Assembly (NCBI GenBank): GCA_017561085.1
Contig: JAFZDQ010000043.1
Coordinates: forward strand, 1-57,514
Direction: 5' to 3'
Length of the DNA stretch: 57,514 nucleotides
Source: Lachnospiraceae bacterium
Lineage (GTDB): Bacteria; Bacillota; Clostridia; Lachnospirales; Lachnospiraceae
Positions within the stretch are counted from its first letter, which is position 1. Every line of letters begins with the position of its first letter. Shown here one piece after another: positions 7,252 through 14,647 of the stretch. The notes beneath the pieces are model-generated. The model was not told the origin of the DNA. It did no database searches and saw only the letters and a list, made by a program, of their open reading frames with translations. The position numbers and the translations under genes were made by a program.

Positions 7252-8937
7252 ATGAAAAAGGGTTTTTTGATTAGTTTAGTAATTGCAATGGTACTTGGAA
7301 TGACAGCTTGCGGAAAAGAAAACACCCCGCAGCTTATCCCACCGATAAGTGAAATTCCGGAAAAAGAAGACCGGCCGGAAGTATCCGAAAATGGGGATAC
7401 AGAGGATACCGGAGCTTCTGAGGAAGCGGTTTCCGAAGAGAAAAAGGAAGACCAAAGTAAAGAAGAGGAAAAGCAGGAAGAATCACAAACCGGAGAAGAA
7501 GTAAGCGGGGATGAATCTGCAGAAGCTGCAGAAGCACCTGCATATCTTGACATAATTCTTGAAAGAAATTACGACGGAAAATATGAAGAAGTGTCTTTGA
7601 TGAACGCAAGTTATCAGACCTTAGGGCTTCGTACGACCGGATATCCGGCATTGACTGCGTCTGTAAATGCGTATAAAGAAACGCACCTGGCAGAAATCAA
7701 GGAGTACCTTGAAATGATGAAAGAGGATGCCTCTTTACTTTATGAGCATCATGGTGCTGAGAATTTTATGGGGCCCTATGAGTACAAATCGGAAGTGTTT
7801 GTAAAGAGAGCCGATAAAGAGGTGCTTTCTTTTGTAGAATCTGTTTTTGCCTATGAAGGCGGAGCCCACGGAGTAAATTATTATACTGCGGCTAATTTTG
7901 ATGTACAGACAGGTGCAGAAATTCAGTTAGACGATATCATCAAGGATATGGAAGGGTTGCCGGTTGTTTTGGATACGGAACTTATGGAAAAATACGGTGA
8001 GGACGGCATGTTTTTTATTACACCGCCCAAGGAAATGCTGAAGGATTATGTAACACCGGGCGGAGAGAATCAGCCGGAGTTTACCTGGACCTTGGGATAT
8101 GACGGTGTAACTTTTTACTTCAGTAATTATGAGCTGGCGCCTTATGCGGCAGGCACCCAGGTAGTGACGGTGCTTTATAGTGAATATCCGCAGATGTATC
8201 AGGAGAAATATTCAGCAAATGTAGGGGATGATTATGTCATCCGGCTGGACAATAACTGGCTTGGCCTGGATACGGATTTAAACGGAGACGGCGTGAGCGA
8301 TTTGATCCGTGTAATGCCTAACTACAATCCGGACTATGATTTTAATGAATCTTTTGATGTAACGGTCAACGGAAATACTTTTACCCAGGAAACATATTGC
8401 TACGAATTAGAATCATATCTGGCAAAGAGCGGGGATGATTTTTATCTGTATGTACAACGTACCGTAGAAAATGATTACCAGAGCGTTTGTGTATTTAAAC
8501 TTACGGAAATCTCCGTGGAATTCATGGGAGAATTCAGCGGCGGAATGGGAACCTTTACCAATTCTGCTGATTTTGAAGTCAGAAAGAGAATGGATATGTT
8601 AAGCACTTATACGGGAATTGCCAAGTGTGCGATTGGTGAAGACGGTCTTCCCGTAGAAAAAGACAGTGTTTATAAGATTAATTTTGATTATAAGCTTACT
8701 TCTACCGTGGAAATCGAAGCAGAATTGACAGACGGAGAAGGAAATCTGACAGGAGAAGGATTCGCATTTCCGGCAGGAACGAAATTTGCTTTTGTGGAAA
8801 CGGATGGGGAAACCTATGTGGATATGCTGGCAGATGACGGAAAGTATTGTAGATTTTATACCACAAATGAGTGGCCGGCAACCGTCAATGGTCTGAATGC
8901 AGAAGAAAGTTTTGAGATGCTTTACTTAGCAGGCTGA
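7252..8937 (+). CDS. DUF3298/DUF4163-type lipoprotein
   Basis: Lipoprotein of 561 residues. The signal peptide ends in the lipobox LGMTAC (Cys at about 20). A long acidic, Glu-rich linker (about 35-105) spans from the membrane to a DUF4163/DUF3298-like domain: the segment with NAYKETHLAEIKEY, then VFAYEGGAHGVNYYTA and the INLDD-like EIQLDDII, a combination known from RsiV and PdaC. The C-terminal half (about 340-560) is a separate, unrecognised beta-rich domain. ATG 7252 sits behind AAGGAGGAAGG; an upstream in-frame ATG at 7210 would spoil the signal peptide. No sigma-factor gene is adjacent, so a role as anti-sigma factor is not supported. Confidence 0.85.
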   Translation: MKKGFLISLVIAMVLGMTACGKENTPQLIPPISEIPEKEDRPEVSENGDTEDTGASEEAVSEEKKEDQSKEEEKQEESQTGEEVSGDESAEAAEAPAYLDIILERNYDGKYEEVSLMNASYQTLGLRTTGYPALTASVNAYKETHLAEIKEYLEMMKEDASLLYEHHGAENFMGPYEYKSEVFVKRADKEVLSFVESVFAYEGGAHGVNYYTAANFDVQTGAEIQLDDIIKDMEGLPVVLDTELMEKYGEDGMFFITPPKEMLKDYVTPGGENQPEFTWTLGYDGVTFYFSNYELAPYAAGTQVVTVLYSEYPQMYQEKYSANVGDDYVIRLDNNWLGLDTDLNGDGVSDLIRVMPNYNPDYDFNESFDVTVNGNTFTQETYCYELESYLAKSGDDFYLYVQRTVENDYQSVCVFKLTEISVEFMGEFSGGMGTFTNSADFEVRKRMDMLSTYTGIAKCAIGEDGLPVEKDSVYKINFDYKLTSTVEIEAELTDGEGNLTGEGFAFPAGTKFAFVETDGETYVDMLADDGKYCRFYTTNEWPATVNGLNAEESFEMLYLAG

Positions 8938-9007
8938 TGAGCGGGTAAGCAGACAGAAAGAGAAGCCGGAGGAAAGCGTATACAAAAGGACGGGAAGAGA
9001 TTGGTTT

Positions 9008-10135
9008 ATGAGTGAAAAGAAAATTATTTTTCCTGATGATAAAAACAGCATTGCGGCACTTCCCAATTCCGTGCTGAAGTGGTTTGGCATGGAGCAGAAT
9101 GGAGAGAGTCTGCCGCTACTTGATGAATATTTGAAGAAGGAATATAAGAACGTGGTGATTATGCTCCTTGACGGCATGGGAACCTGTATTTTGGAAAAGA
9201 ACCTGGAAAAGGACGGTTTTTTCAGAAGTCATTTGAAGGGAAGTTATCTTTCCGTATTTCCTTCAACCACAGTGGCAGCCACTACCTCTGCAATGAGCGG
9301 AATGCTTCCGGCGGAGCATGCGTGGCTCGGCTGGGATTGCTATTATCCCCAGCTGGATAAGAATGTGACCACCTTTTTGAATGTAGAAAAGGGAACGGAA
9401 ATTCCCGCCGCAGACTATAACGTGGCATGGACCTATACAGGATACGAGGGCGTAGTACAAAAGATTAACCGGCTTGGTGGCAAGGCTTACGGAGCGATGC
9501 CTTTTGTAGAGCCGTTTCCCGATACCTTTGAAAAGATTTGTGATAGGATTTTGACGCTTTGTAAGGAACCCGGGAAAAAGTATATTTACAGCTATTGGAA
9601 TGAGCCGGATTCCACCATGCACAAGCAGGGGTGTTATTGCGATAATTCCGCGGAAGTATTGCGGAATCTGGAAAAGCAGGTGCAAGCGCTTACGGAGCAG
9701 CTTCAGGATACTTTGTTTATTGTGACTGCGGACCACGGACATATGGACTCTAAATGTGTGGCTCTTGAGGATTACCCTACCTTGATGGAGTGTTTGGTGC
9801 GGATGCCGTCCATTGAGCCCAGGGTGCTGAATCTTTTTGTAAAAGAAGAGAAAAGGCAGCAGTTTGAAGAAGAGTTTACCCGCTATTTTGGCCAAGATTT
9901 CCTGCTTTGGCCGAAGCAAAAGGTACTGGATGAAAAGCTGTTCGGAGACGGCACGGAGCATCCCATTTTTAGGGATATGTTGGGAGATTACCTGGCAATT
10001 GCAGTAGGCGATGTGAGTATTTTTGATACCCGGGAGGAAGCTGATATTTTTATTGGTGTACACGCCGGACTATTAGAAGATGAGATGACGATTCCTTTTG
10101 TGGTGATTGAGAAGAAGGAAATGAGTAAGAGGTAG
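9008..10135 (+). CDS. Type I phosphodiesterase/nucleotide pyrophosphatase family protein
   Basis: Alkaline-phosphatase-superfamily enzyme of 375 residues (PF01663-like). The first metal site is in VVIMLLDGMGT (about 54-64), the Thr nucleophile in FPSTTVAATTSAMSG (about 84-98), further metal ligands in YWNEPDSTMHKQG (Asp, His), and VTADHGHMD (Asp-His-Gly-His) near 245. No signal peptide, so it would act inside the cell on a phosphodiester or phosphonate. The next gene starts 5 bases after its stop, followed by an APH-like kinase, which suggests a small salvage operon. The exact substrate is unknown. Confidence 0.88.
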   Translation: MSEKKIIFPDDKNSIAALPNSVLKWFGMEQNGESLPLLDEYLKKEYKNVVIMLLDGMGTCILEKNLEKDGFFRSHLKGSYLSVFPSTTVAATTSAMSGMLPAEHAWLGWDCYYPQLDKNVTTFLNVEKGTEIPAADYNVAWTYTGYEGVVQKINRLGGKAYGAMPFVEPFPDTFEKICDRILTLCKEPGKKYIYSYWNEPDSTMHKQGCYCDNSAEVLRNLEKQVQALTEQLQDTLFIVTADHGHMDSKCVALEDYPTLMECLVRMPSIEPRVLNLFVKEEKRQQFEEEFTRYFGQDFLLWPKQKVLDEKLFGDGTEHPIFRDMLGDYLAIAVGDVSIFDTREEADIFIGVHAGLLEDEMTIPFVVIEKKEMSKR

Positions 10136-10140
10136 TTTTT

Positions 10141-10929
10141 ATGCGGTATTTTCAAGTGGATGTCCGTAAGGAGCCTACAGAATATGGCTTCATGCCAACC
10201 ATGCAGTTGTATCTGTTAGAAAAAAGTGAAATAAAGCGTCCCGTCGTGATTATTGCGCCGGGAGGGGGCTATACTACGGTTTGTATTGAAGAAGACGCAG
10301 ATCAGGTGGCGATGCAGTACAATGCGGCAGGTTTTCATGCGGCGGTCTTAAACTACAGCGTAGTACCCCATTGCTTTCCGGAGCCCCAAAAGGACTTGAT
10401 GTATGCAATCAGACTTTTGCGTGAAAACGCAGAAAATTGGGGCATTCAGGAGGATGCGATAGCCATTTGCGGTTTCTCGGCAGGGGCACATTTATGTGCA
10501 AGCGTAAGTACCCTTTGGCAGAAAGCAAGTGAAAATGCCTGTGTTTTTAAGCCAAATGGGGTGATACTCTTTTATCCCATATTGACTACAAGGCTGGCTC
10601 ATTGCCGGGATTTTTTGAAGGGACATGCAGGCGGAGATGAAAAGCTTTTAAAGTGGGCTGCTTGTGATGAGCAGGTGACAGGCGATACGCCGCCTACATT
10701 TATGTACGGGACCTTTGAGGATAAGCTGAGTAATGTAGAAAATATGCTCTATTATGGGGAGAAGCTTAAGGCCCATGGCGTTCCTTTTGAAATGCATGTT
10801 TTACCCAAGGGACAGCATGGCGCGCCCTGGTGTGAGAACAAGACCTGGGGAAAAAGTGTAAGTGGCAGAAGTTATCATTATATCGGGTTATCTATCGAGT
10901 GGTTGATAGAACTTTTTGATAGGGAATAA
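10141..10929 (+). CDS. Alpha/beta-hydrolase esterase (BD-FAE/acetylxylan-esterase-like)
   Basis: Alpha/beta hydrolase of 262 residues. The oxyanion motif is IAPGGGYTTV (about 39-48), the nucleophile is Ser in GFSAGAH, an acid is expected near TFEDKLSN and the His in KGQHGAPW. This pattern (PGGGY...GFSAG) is typical of BD-FAE-like and sugar acetyl esterases of Firmicutes. No signal peptide. It starts 5 bases after the phosphodiesterase and ends 15 bases before the kinase, so the three genes are very likely cotranscribed. It is the third esterase within 7 kb. Confidence 0.88.
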   Translation: MRYFQVDVRKEPTEYGFMPTMQLYLLEKSEIKRPVVIIAPGGGYTTVCIEEDADQVAMQYNAAGFHAAVLNYSVVPHCFPEPQKDLMYAIRLLRENAENWGIQEDAIAICGFSAGAHLCASVSTLWQKASENACVFKPNGVILFYPILTTRLAHCRDFLKGHAGGDEKLLKWAACDEQVTGDTPPTFMYGTFEDKLSNVENMLYYGEKLKAHGVPFEMHVLPKGQHGAPWCENKTWGKSVSGRSYHYIGLSIEWLIELFDRE

Positions 10930-10944
10930 TCCGAAGGAGCAAAG

Positions 10945-11964
10945 ATGAATATTAAACAAGCAGAAGAATACATATTGAATCATCATGCATCGGAATTGCC
11001 GGGCGGGCAAAGCGGTGCAAAAGTTTATGATATCGAAGGAAAGTATGTCTTTAAGACCGTGAAAAAGGAAGCGGTCGGAGAAGAGATTTTCCTTGCTTAT
11101 CAGAAGGAAGCGAAGTGGTATCAGTATGCGTCCCGGATGAGTGCATGCGTTGGTGCAAACGCGGCTGCAGGGAATCATGCGGCGGATACCTATTCTTTCC
11201 TGCCGGAGGTATATGATATCGCAAGTTCCGAGGAAGAAATCAAGCTGCTTATGAAACATTATAAGCCGCTGGATCGTGCGCATCTTGATGACGGGCTTTT
11301 GCAGGAAATTATGACCGTTCTTGCGAAGGTGCACGGGATGGAGATTCCTTCTTTTTTACGGGAAAGTGCAGGGCAGGGCGATAGTTTGCCGGAGGATTCC
11401 TCACAGGAAGAAAAAAGTAAAGCGCAGCTGCTTACGGAGGAAGAAATAAAGACTTCCGTAGAGGGTTGGATTTCCGTATTGCAGGAGCACCCGGATGTGT
11501 TTGGTGAAGATGACGTAACAGATTTAAAAGGCATAGCGCCGGAAATGAATAAGATTATCCGGTGGCATGACTCAGAGGAGCATGTGTTGACCCACGGAGA
11601 TTTTCATTTCGACAATTTACTGAAGGATGAAGACGGAAACCTGCTTATCTGCGACTGGCAGGGTGTAAATGTAGGAGCAGCTTCCGGAGACCTTAGCTTT
11701 TTTATCAGCAGACTGACCGGAGACGGAATTCCTTTAGAGAAAAAAGAAGTCATTGAATGTTACGGCAGAGCCGTGAAAGAGTTGTCCGGAAAAAACGTGA
11801 GTGTAGATGAAATTAGCAGCCATATGGAGGCTGCTAACCTGATTACATCATTCCGGTTTTGGCATTATTATCTGCATGGCAGTGATGCTCCGCGGGTGCA
11901 GAGCATCTATGTCCCCATGAAAGAAGCGTATGACGCCTTATTACTTCATAGGAATTTCCTATGA
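10945..11964 (+). CDS. APH-family small-molecule kinase
   Basis: Aminoglycoside-phosphotransferase-fold kinase of 339 residues. The Brenner-type catalytic loop THGDFHFDNLL and the metal-binding CDWQGVNVGAASGDLSFF are intact. The N-terminal lobe has GGQSGAKVY and YVFKTVKK with the ATP-binding Lys. A low-complexity acidic segment (about 135-155) interrupts the middle. The fold covers choline, homoserine, methylthioribose and antibiotic kinases. Its setting in a phosphodiesterase/esterase operon argues for a metabolic substrate. ATG 10945 follows GAAGGAG. A perfect hairpin overlaps the stop codon. Confidence 0.87.
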   Translation: MNIKQAEEYILNHHASELPGGQSGAKVYDIEGKYVFKTVKKEAVGEEIFLAYQKEAKWYQYASRMSACVGANAAAGNHAADTYSFLPEVYDIASSEEEIKLLMKHYKPLDRAHLDDGLLQEIMTVLAKVHGMEIPSFLRESAGQGDSLPEDSSQEEKSKAQLLTEEEIKTSVEGWISVLQEHPDVFGEDDVTDLKGIAPEMNKIIRWHDSEEHVLTHGDFHFDNLLKDEDGNLLICDWQGVNVGAASGDLSFFISRLTGDGIPLEKKEVIECYGRAVKELSGKNVSVDEISSHMEAANLITSFRFWHYYLHGSDAPRVQSIYVPMKEAYDALLLHRNFL

Positions 11965-11967
11965 AGT
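11943..11967 (+). repeat. Perfect inverted repeat over the kinase stop codon
   Basis: ACTTCATAGGA (11943-11953) and TCCTATGAAGT (11957-11967) form an 11-bp stem with a 3-base loop; the TGA stop (11962-11964) is in the right arm. No T-run follows, so it is not a standard terminator. It may define the 3' end of the message after read-through into the repeat at 12010. Confidence 0.6.
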
Positions 11968-12009
11968 CAAAAAACAAGGATGCGCAGCTCGCGGTAAGGA
12001 AAGTGTCGC

Positions 12010-12055
12010 TTTGCGACCCGCTCGCGCGCTAAGATTGCGCGTCTGCGCAATCTTT
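12010..12055 (+). repeat. Palindromic repeat, copy A (bidirectional terminator)
   Basis: A 46-base element that matches copy B at 35076-35122 apart from two substitutions, the hairpin loop and one indel. Its right part is a perfect hairpin, AAGATTGCGC (12031-12040) with GCGCAATCTT (12045-12054), loop GTCT. Its left part is GC-rich (TTTGCGACCCGCTCGCGCGC). It lies between convergent genes: the kinase on the + strand and the regulator on the - strand, whose stop codon it overlaps by two bases, so it can terminate both. Confidence 0.75.
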
Positions 12056-12497
12056 AATACAAAATGTCATACTGATTTAAGCATTTCAGGACTTCCTGTT
12101 CGTAGCCTTTCAGAATAATTCTGACATGCTTACCGTTTCTTTCAAAAGAAAATTGGATATTGTTTCCCATATCGTTTTGATTGATATAGTTACAAAAGAA
12201 GCCGGATATTTCTTCGGCTTCTTTTTCGTCTGCCTGAATATCGAGAATGGTACACATTTCGGGATGTTTCTTTTCCGTGTCAGCCATGAAATCAAAAACA
12301 ATGGCATTTCTCTTGGCCCGGATACTGGGCGTTACCATAGGATGATTCAAAAAGGCCTCAATTTGTGCTAAGTCAAACTGCCAGATACCGTCTATTTTTT
12401 CTCCGCTGAGAATGTCCATTTTAATATAATTGCGCAAGGTCCTGGTAGTAAGACCGGTGATAGTAGCAAGTTCGTTGATAGAATAAAGTTTGTCCAT
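12054..12497 (-). CDS. MerR-like helix-turn-helix regulator
   Basis: Transcription regulator of 147 residues. The N-terminal 55 residues form a MerR-type winged HTH: YSINELATITGLTTRTLRNYIKMDIL, then IDGIWQFDLAQIEAFLNH. The remaining ~90 residues (IRAKRNAIVFDFMAD to the C-terminus) form an unrecognised alpha/beta effector or dimerisation domain. GGAGG precedes its ATG. It is divergent from an ABC exporter pair, and a 16-bp perfect palindrome lies in its own leader, so it probably regulates itself and the exporter. The inducer is unknown. Confidence 0.82.
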   Translation of the reverse strand: MDKLYSINELATITGLTTRTLRNYIKMDILSGEKIDGIWQFDLAQIEAFLNHPMVTPSIRAKRNAIVFDFMADTEKKHPEMCTILDIQADEKEAEEISGFFCNYINQNDMGNNIQFSFERNGKHVRIILKGYEQEVLKCLNQYDILY

Positions 12498-12531
12498 AGA
12501 GTACCTCCGTTGTTAATTGAGAAATAGGAAC

Positions 12532-12547
12532 TAATTAAGCTTAATTA
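12532..12547. promoter_or_regulatory. Candidate operator palindrome
   Basis: TAATTAAGCTTAATTA is a perfect 16-bp palindrome. It falls just downstream of the predicted start site of the - strand regulator and about 120 bases upstream of the exporter promoter, a good place for autorepression. A second dyad, TTTTCAA-T-TTGAAAA (12584-12598), covers the regulator's -35 box. Confidence 0.5.
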
Positions 12548-12561
12548 TTTTTGATAAGTTC

Positions 12562-12590
12562 ATTATACGGAGCGTAAAAGGACTTTTCAA
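12562..12590 (-). promoter_or_regulatory. Predicted promoter of the MerR-like regulator
   Basis: On the - strand TTGAAA (12590-12585), exactly 17 bases, then TATAAT (12567-12562). Initiation would be near 12555, leaving a leader of about 58 bases that contains the palindrome at 12532-12547. Confidence 0.65.
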
Positions 12591-12669
12591 TTTGAAAAAC
12601 CGGGACTTTTTCCTAAATCCCACACCCGTTATAAAGAGAATTTTAAGATTAGAAAACGGATATTAGTCT

Positions 12670-12697
12670 TTGTTTTTTCCGAAAGAAATACTATAAT
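12670..12697 (+). promoter_or_regulatory. Predicted promoter of the ABC exporter pair
   Basis: TTGTTT (12670-12675), a 16-base spacer and a perfect TATAAT (12692-12697). The start of transcription would be near 12704, which coincides with an in-frame GTG and therefore bears on which start codon is used. Confidence 0.6.
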
Positions 12698-12751
12698 AAA
12701 AGGGTGGCGAAACAAGAAGTTTATTTACCATTTTTTAAAGAGGATAAAGCA

Positions 12752-14647
12752 TTGAAAAAAAGGGATAAAAAAACAGTTAAATTAGGGGAATACGATGAAA
12801 ACGGCAAGTTAAAGGTTCCCCATACCTATTACGGAATTATCAAAAACATGGGCTTTATGTTCCGCAAAATAAAGCAGTATAAGCGCATTATTATTTTACT
12901 GTTTGTGTTAGGGGCCATCACCCAGTCGGTGATGCGGTATTTGTGGAGTTATATTGCCAAGTTTTTGATAGATATTGTGCAGGCACAGGCGGGTATGGCG
13001 ACCAAGAATTTGTCGCCGTTATGGAAGCTGCTGCTTATCACTACACTGATTGAACTTATCAGCGTGGGCGGCAATACCATCATTCAAAACAGGGTATATT
13101 ATCAATTCAACTATGTCCGTTTCAAGCTTACGACGGAAAAAAATAACAAGCTGCTTTCCATGAGATACCAGACCTTGGAGCAGCCTCATATTTTGGATCT
13201 GCACCAGCGGGCAGCCAATGCCCTGGGCGGAGACTGGCAGGGCTTCGGCGGTCTGATGAACAGAAGCTTTATATTGCTTTCACTGGCATTTACCATGCTT
13301 GTGACGGCATCTTCCATTATTGTGCTGGATCCGCGCCTGATTCTGGTACTGACAGCGGCGATGTTGATGAATTATGCTTCCCAGCGGTGGTCCATCCGTG
13401 ATGACAAAAAGCATTTCTGGGATGCCTCTGCACCGGTGCGCAGGAAAATGAGTTATATGGAGCGAAGCACCCAGGATTTCGACTATGCCAAGGACATCCG
13501 CGTGTTTTCCATGCAGCCCTGGCTGTTACAAAAGCAAAAAGGTATCCTGAAAGATTATCAGAAACTGTTTAGCAGGAGCCGGAATTTTTGGCTGCGTCAT
13601 TCTTATATTTATTCTACCACTACAGTGGTTGCGTCTTCGGTGATGTATTACATATTGATTACCCAGGTGTTTAGGGAAAGCATCAGTATCGGTGATTTTA
13701 CGCTGTATTTGGGACTTTGCAGTGCCTTTTCCTCAGCGCTTTCCGATTTTTATGACAATTTCGGACATTTGCAGCAGGCATCCAATATGACCGACGATTA
13801 CCGGACTTTTATGGACCTGCAAGAGGAAGAAAAGAAGGACTATCTGGATATTTCCGTGCTTGGGGATTCTTATAATTTCGAGTTTAAAAATGTTTGCTTC
13901 CGCTATGACGGCGCAGAGGCGGACACCATCTGTGATTTGAATCTTTCCTTCCCGGCGGGACAAAAGCTTGCCATTGTAGGCTTAAACGGCGCCGGAAAGA
14001 CCACCTTTATCAAACTCTTGCTTCGTCTGTATGATGTGACGGCAGGGGAAATTTTGGTAAACGGCTACAGCATTTATGACTTTAGGAGAGAGGACTACTT
14101 TAAGCTGTTTGCACCGGTATTCCAGGATGTGGTACTGTTTGCGTTTCCTTTTGCCCAGAATGTGTCCATGGATACTCCGGAAAGAACCGATAAGGAAAAA
14201 GCAAGGGAATGCCTCATTGCGGCAGGACTTGGGGCGAAACTGGAAAGTCTGGAAAAAGGCATCGATACAGAGCTTTTGAAGATTCTTTATGCAGACGGCG
14301 TGGATTTATCCGGCGGTGAGAAGCAAAAGCTGGCACTGGCCAGGGCCCTTTATAAGGGAGCGCCCATTATGGTGCTGGATGAGCCCACGGCGGCACTTGA
14401 CGCCCTTGCGGAATACGAGTTATACCAGAACTTTGACAAAATTATCGGAGAGAAATCTGCTATTTATATTTCCCACAGACTTTCTTCCACCCGTTTTTGT
14501 GACAAAATAACCATGTTTGCAAAGGGCCGGATTATCGAATACGGCACCCACGATGAGCTTCTTAGTAAAGGCGGGGAATATGCGGCCCTGTTTAGCGTAC
14601 AGGCACAATATTACGAAGAAAGGGGTGGCGAAGATGAAGCAAAATAG
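12752..14647 (+). CDS. ABC exporter, permease-ATPase fusion (first of pair)
   Basis: Type IV ABC exporter half-transporter of 631 residues: about six membrane helices (to ~340), then a nucleotide-binding domain. Walker A is the variant GLNGAGKTT (near 410-418), the signature is DLSGGEKQKLALARAL, and Walker B is MVLDEPTAALD with catalytic Glu. I prefer TTG 12752, which has AAAGAGGA 7 bases upstream. The longer in-frame GTG at 12704 (647 residues) would lie at the predicted transcription start, that is, be leaderless. It overlaps the next exporter gene and forms a heterodimer with it. Cargo unknown; peptides or drugs are usual. Confidence 0.87.
   Translation: MKKRDKKTVKLGEYDENGKLKVPHTYYGIIKNMGFMFRKIKQYKRIIILLFVLGAITQSVMRYLWSYIAKFLIDIVQAQAGMATKNLSPLWKLLLITTLIELISVGGNTIIQNRVYYQFNYVRFKLTTEKNNKLLSMRYQTLEQPHILDLHQRAANALGGDWQGFGGLMNRSFILLSLAFTMLVTASSIIVLDPRLILVLTAAMLMNYASQRWSIRDDKKHFWDASAPVRRKMSYMERSTQDFDYAKDIRVFSMQPWLLQKQKGILKDYQKLFSRSRNFWLRHSYIYSTTTVVASSVMYYILITQVFRESISIGDFTLYLGLCSAFSSALSDFYDNFGHLQQASNMTDDYRTFMDLQEEEKKDYLDISVLGDSYNFEFKNVCFRYDGAEADTICDLNLSFPAGQKLAIVGLNGAGKTTFIKLLLRLYDVTAGEILVNGYSIYDFRREDYFKLFAPVFQDVVLFAFPFAQNVSMDTPERTDKEKARECLIAAGLGAKLESLEKGIDTELLKILYADGVDLSGGEKQKLALARALYKGAPIMVLDEPTAALDALAEYELYQNFDKIIGEKSAIYISHRLSSTRFCDKITMFAKGRIIEYGTHDELLSKGGEYAALFSVQAQYYEERGGEDEAK

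Noticed and set aside
6864-7553. Long reverse-strand open frame (229 codons) across the GGDEF and lipoprotein genes.
   Set aside because: Ser/Phe-rich shadow of two well-supported + strand genes; no family features or ribosome site.
7252-8937. Anti-sigma factor (RsiV-like) role.
   Set aside because: Only the extracellular DUF3298 part matches; there is no cytoplasmic sigma-binding domain and no sigma factor gene nearby.
9263-10063. Reverse-strand open frame of 266 codons inside the phosphodiesterase gene.
   Set aside because: It mirrors a gene with all catalytic motifs; its own translation resembles no protein family.
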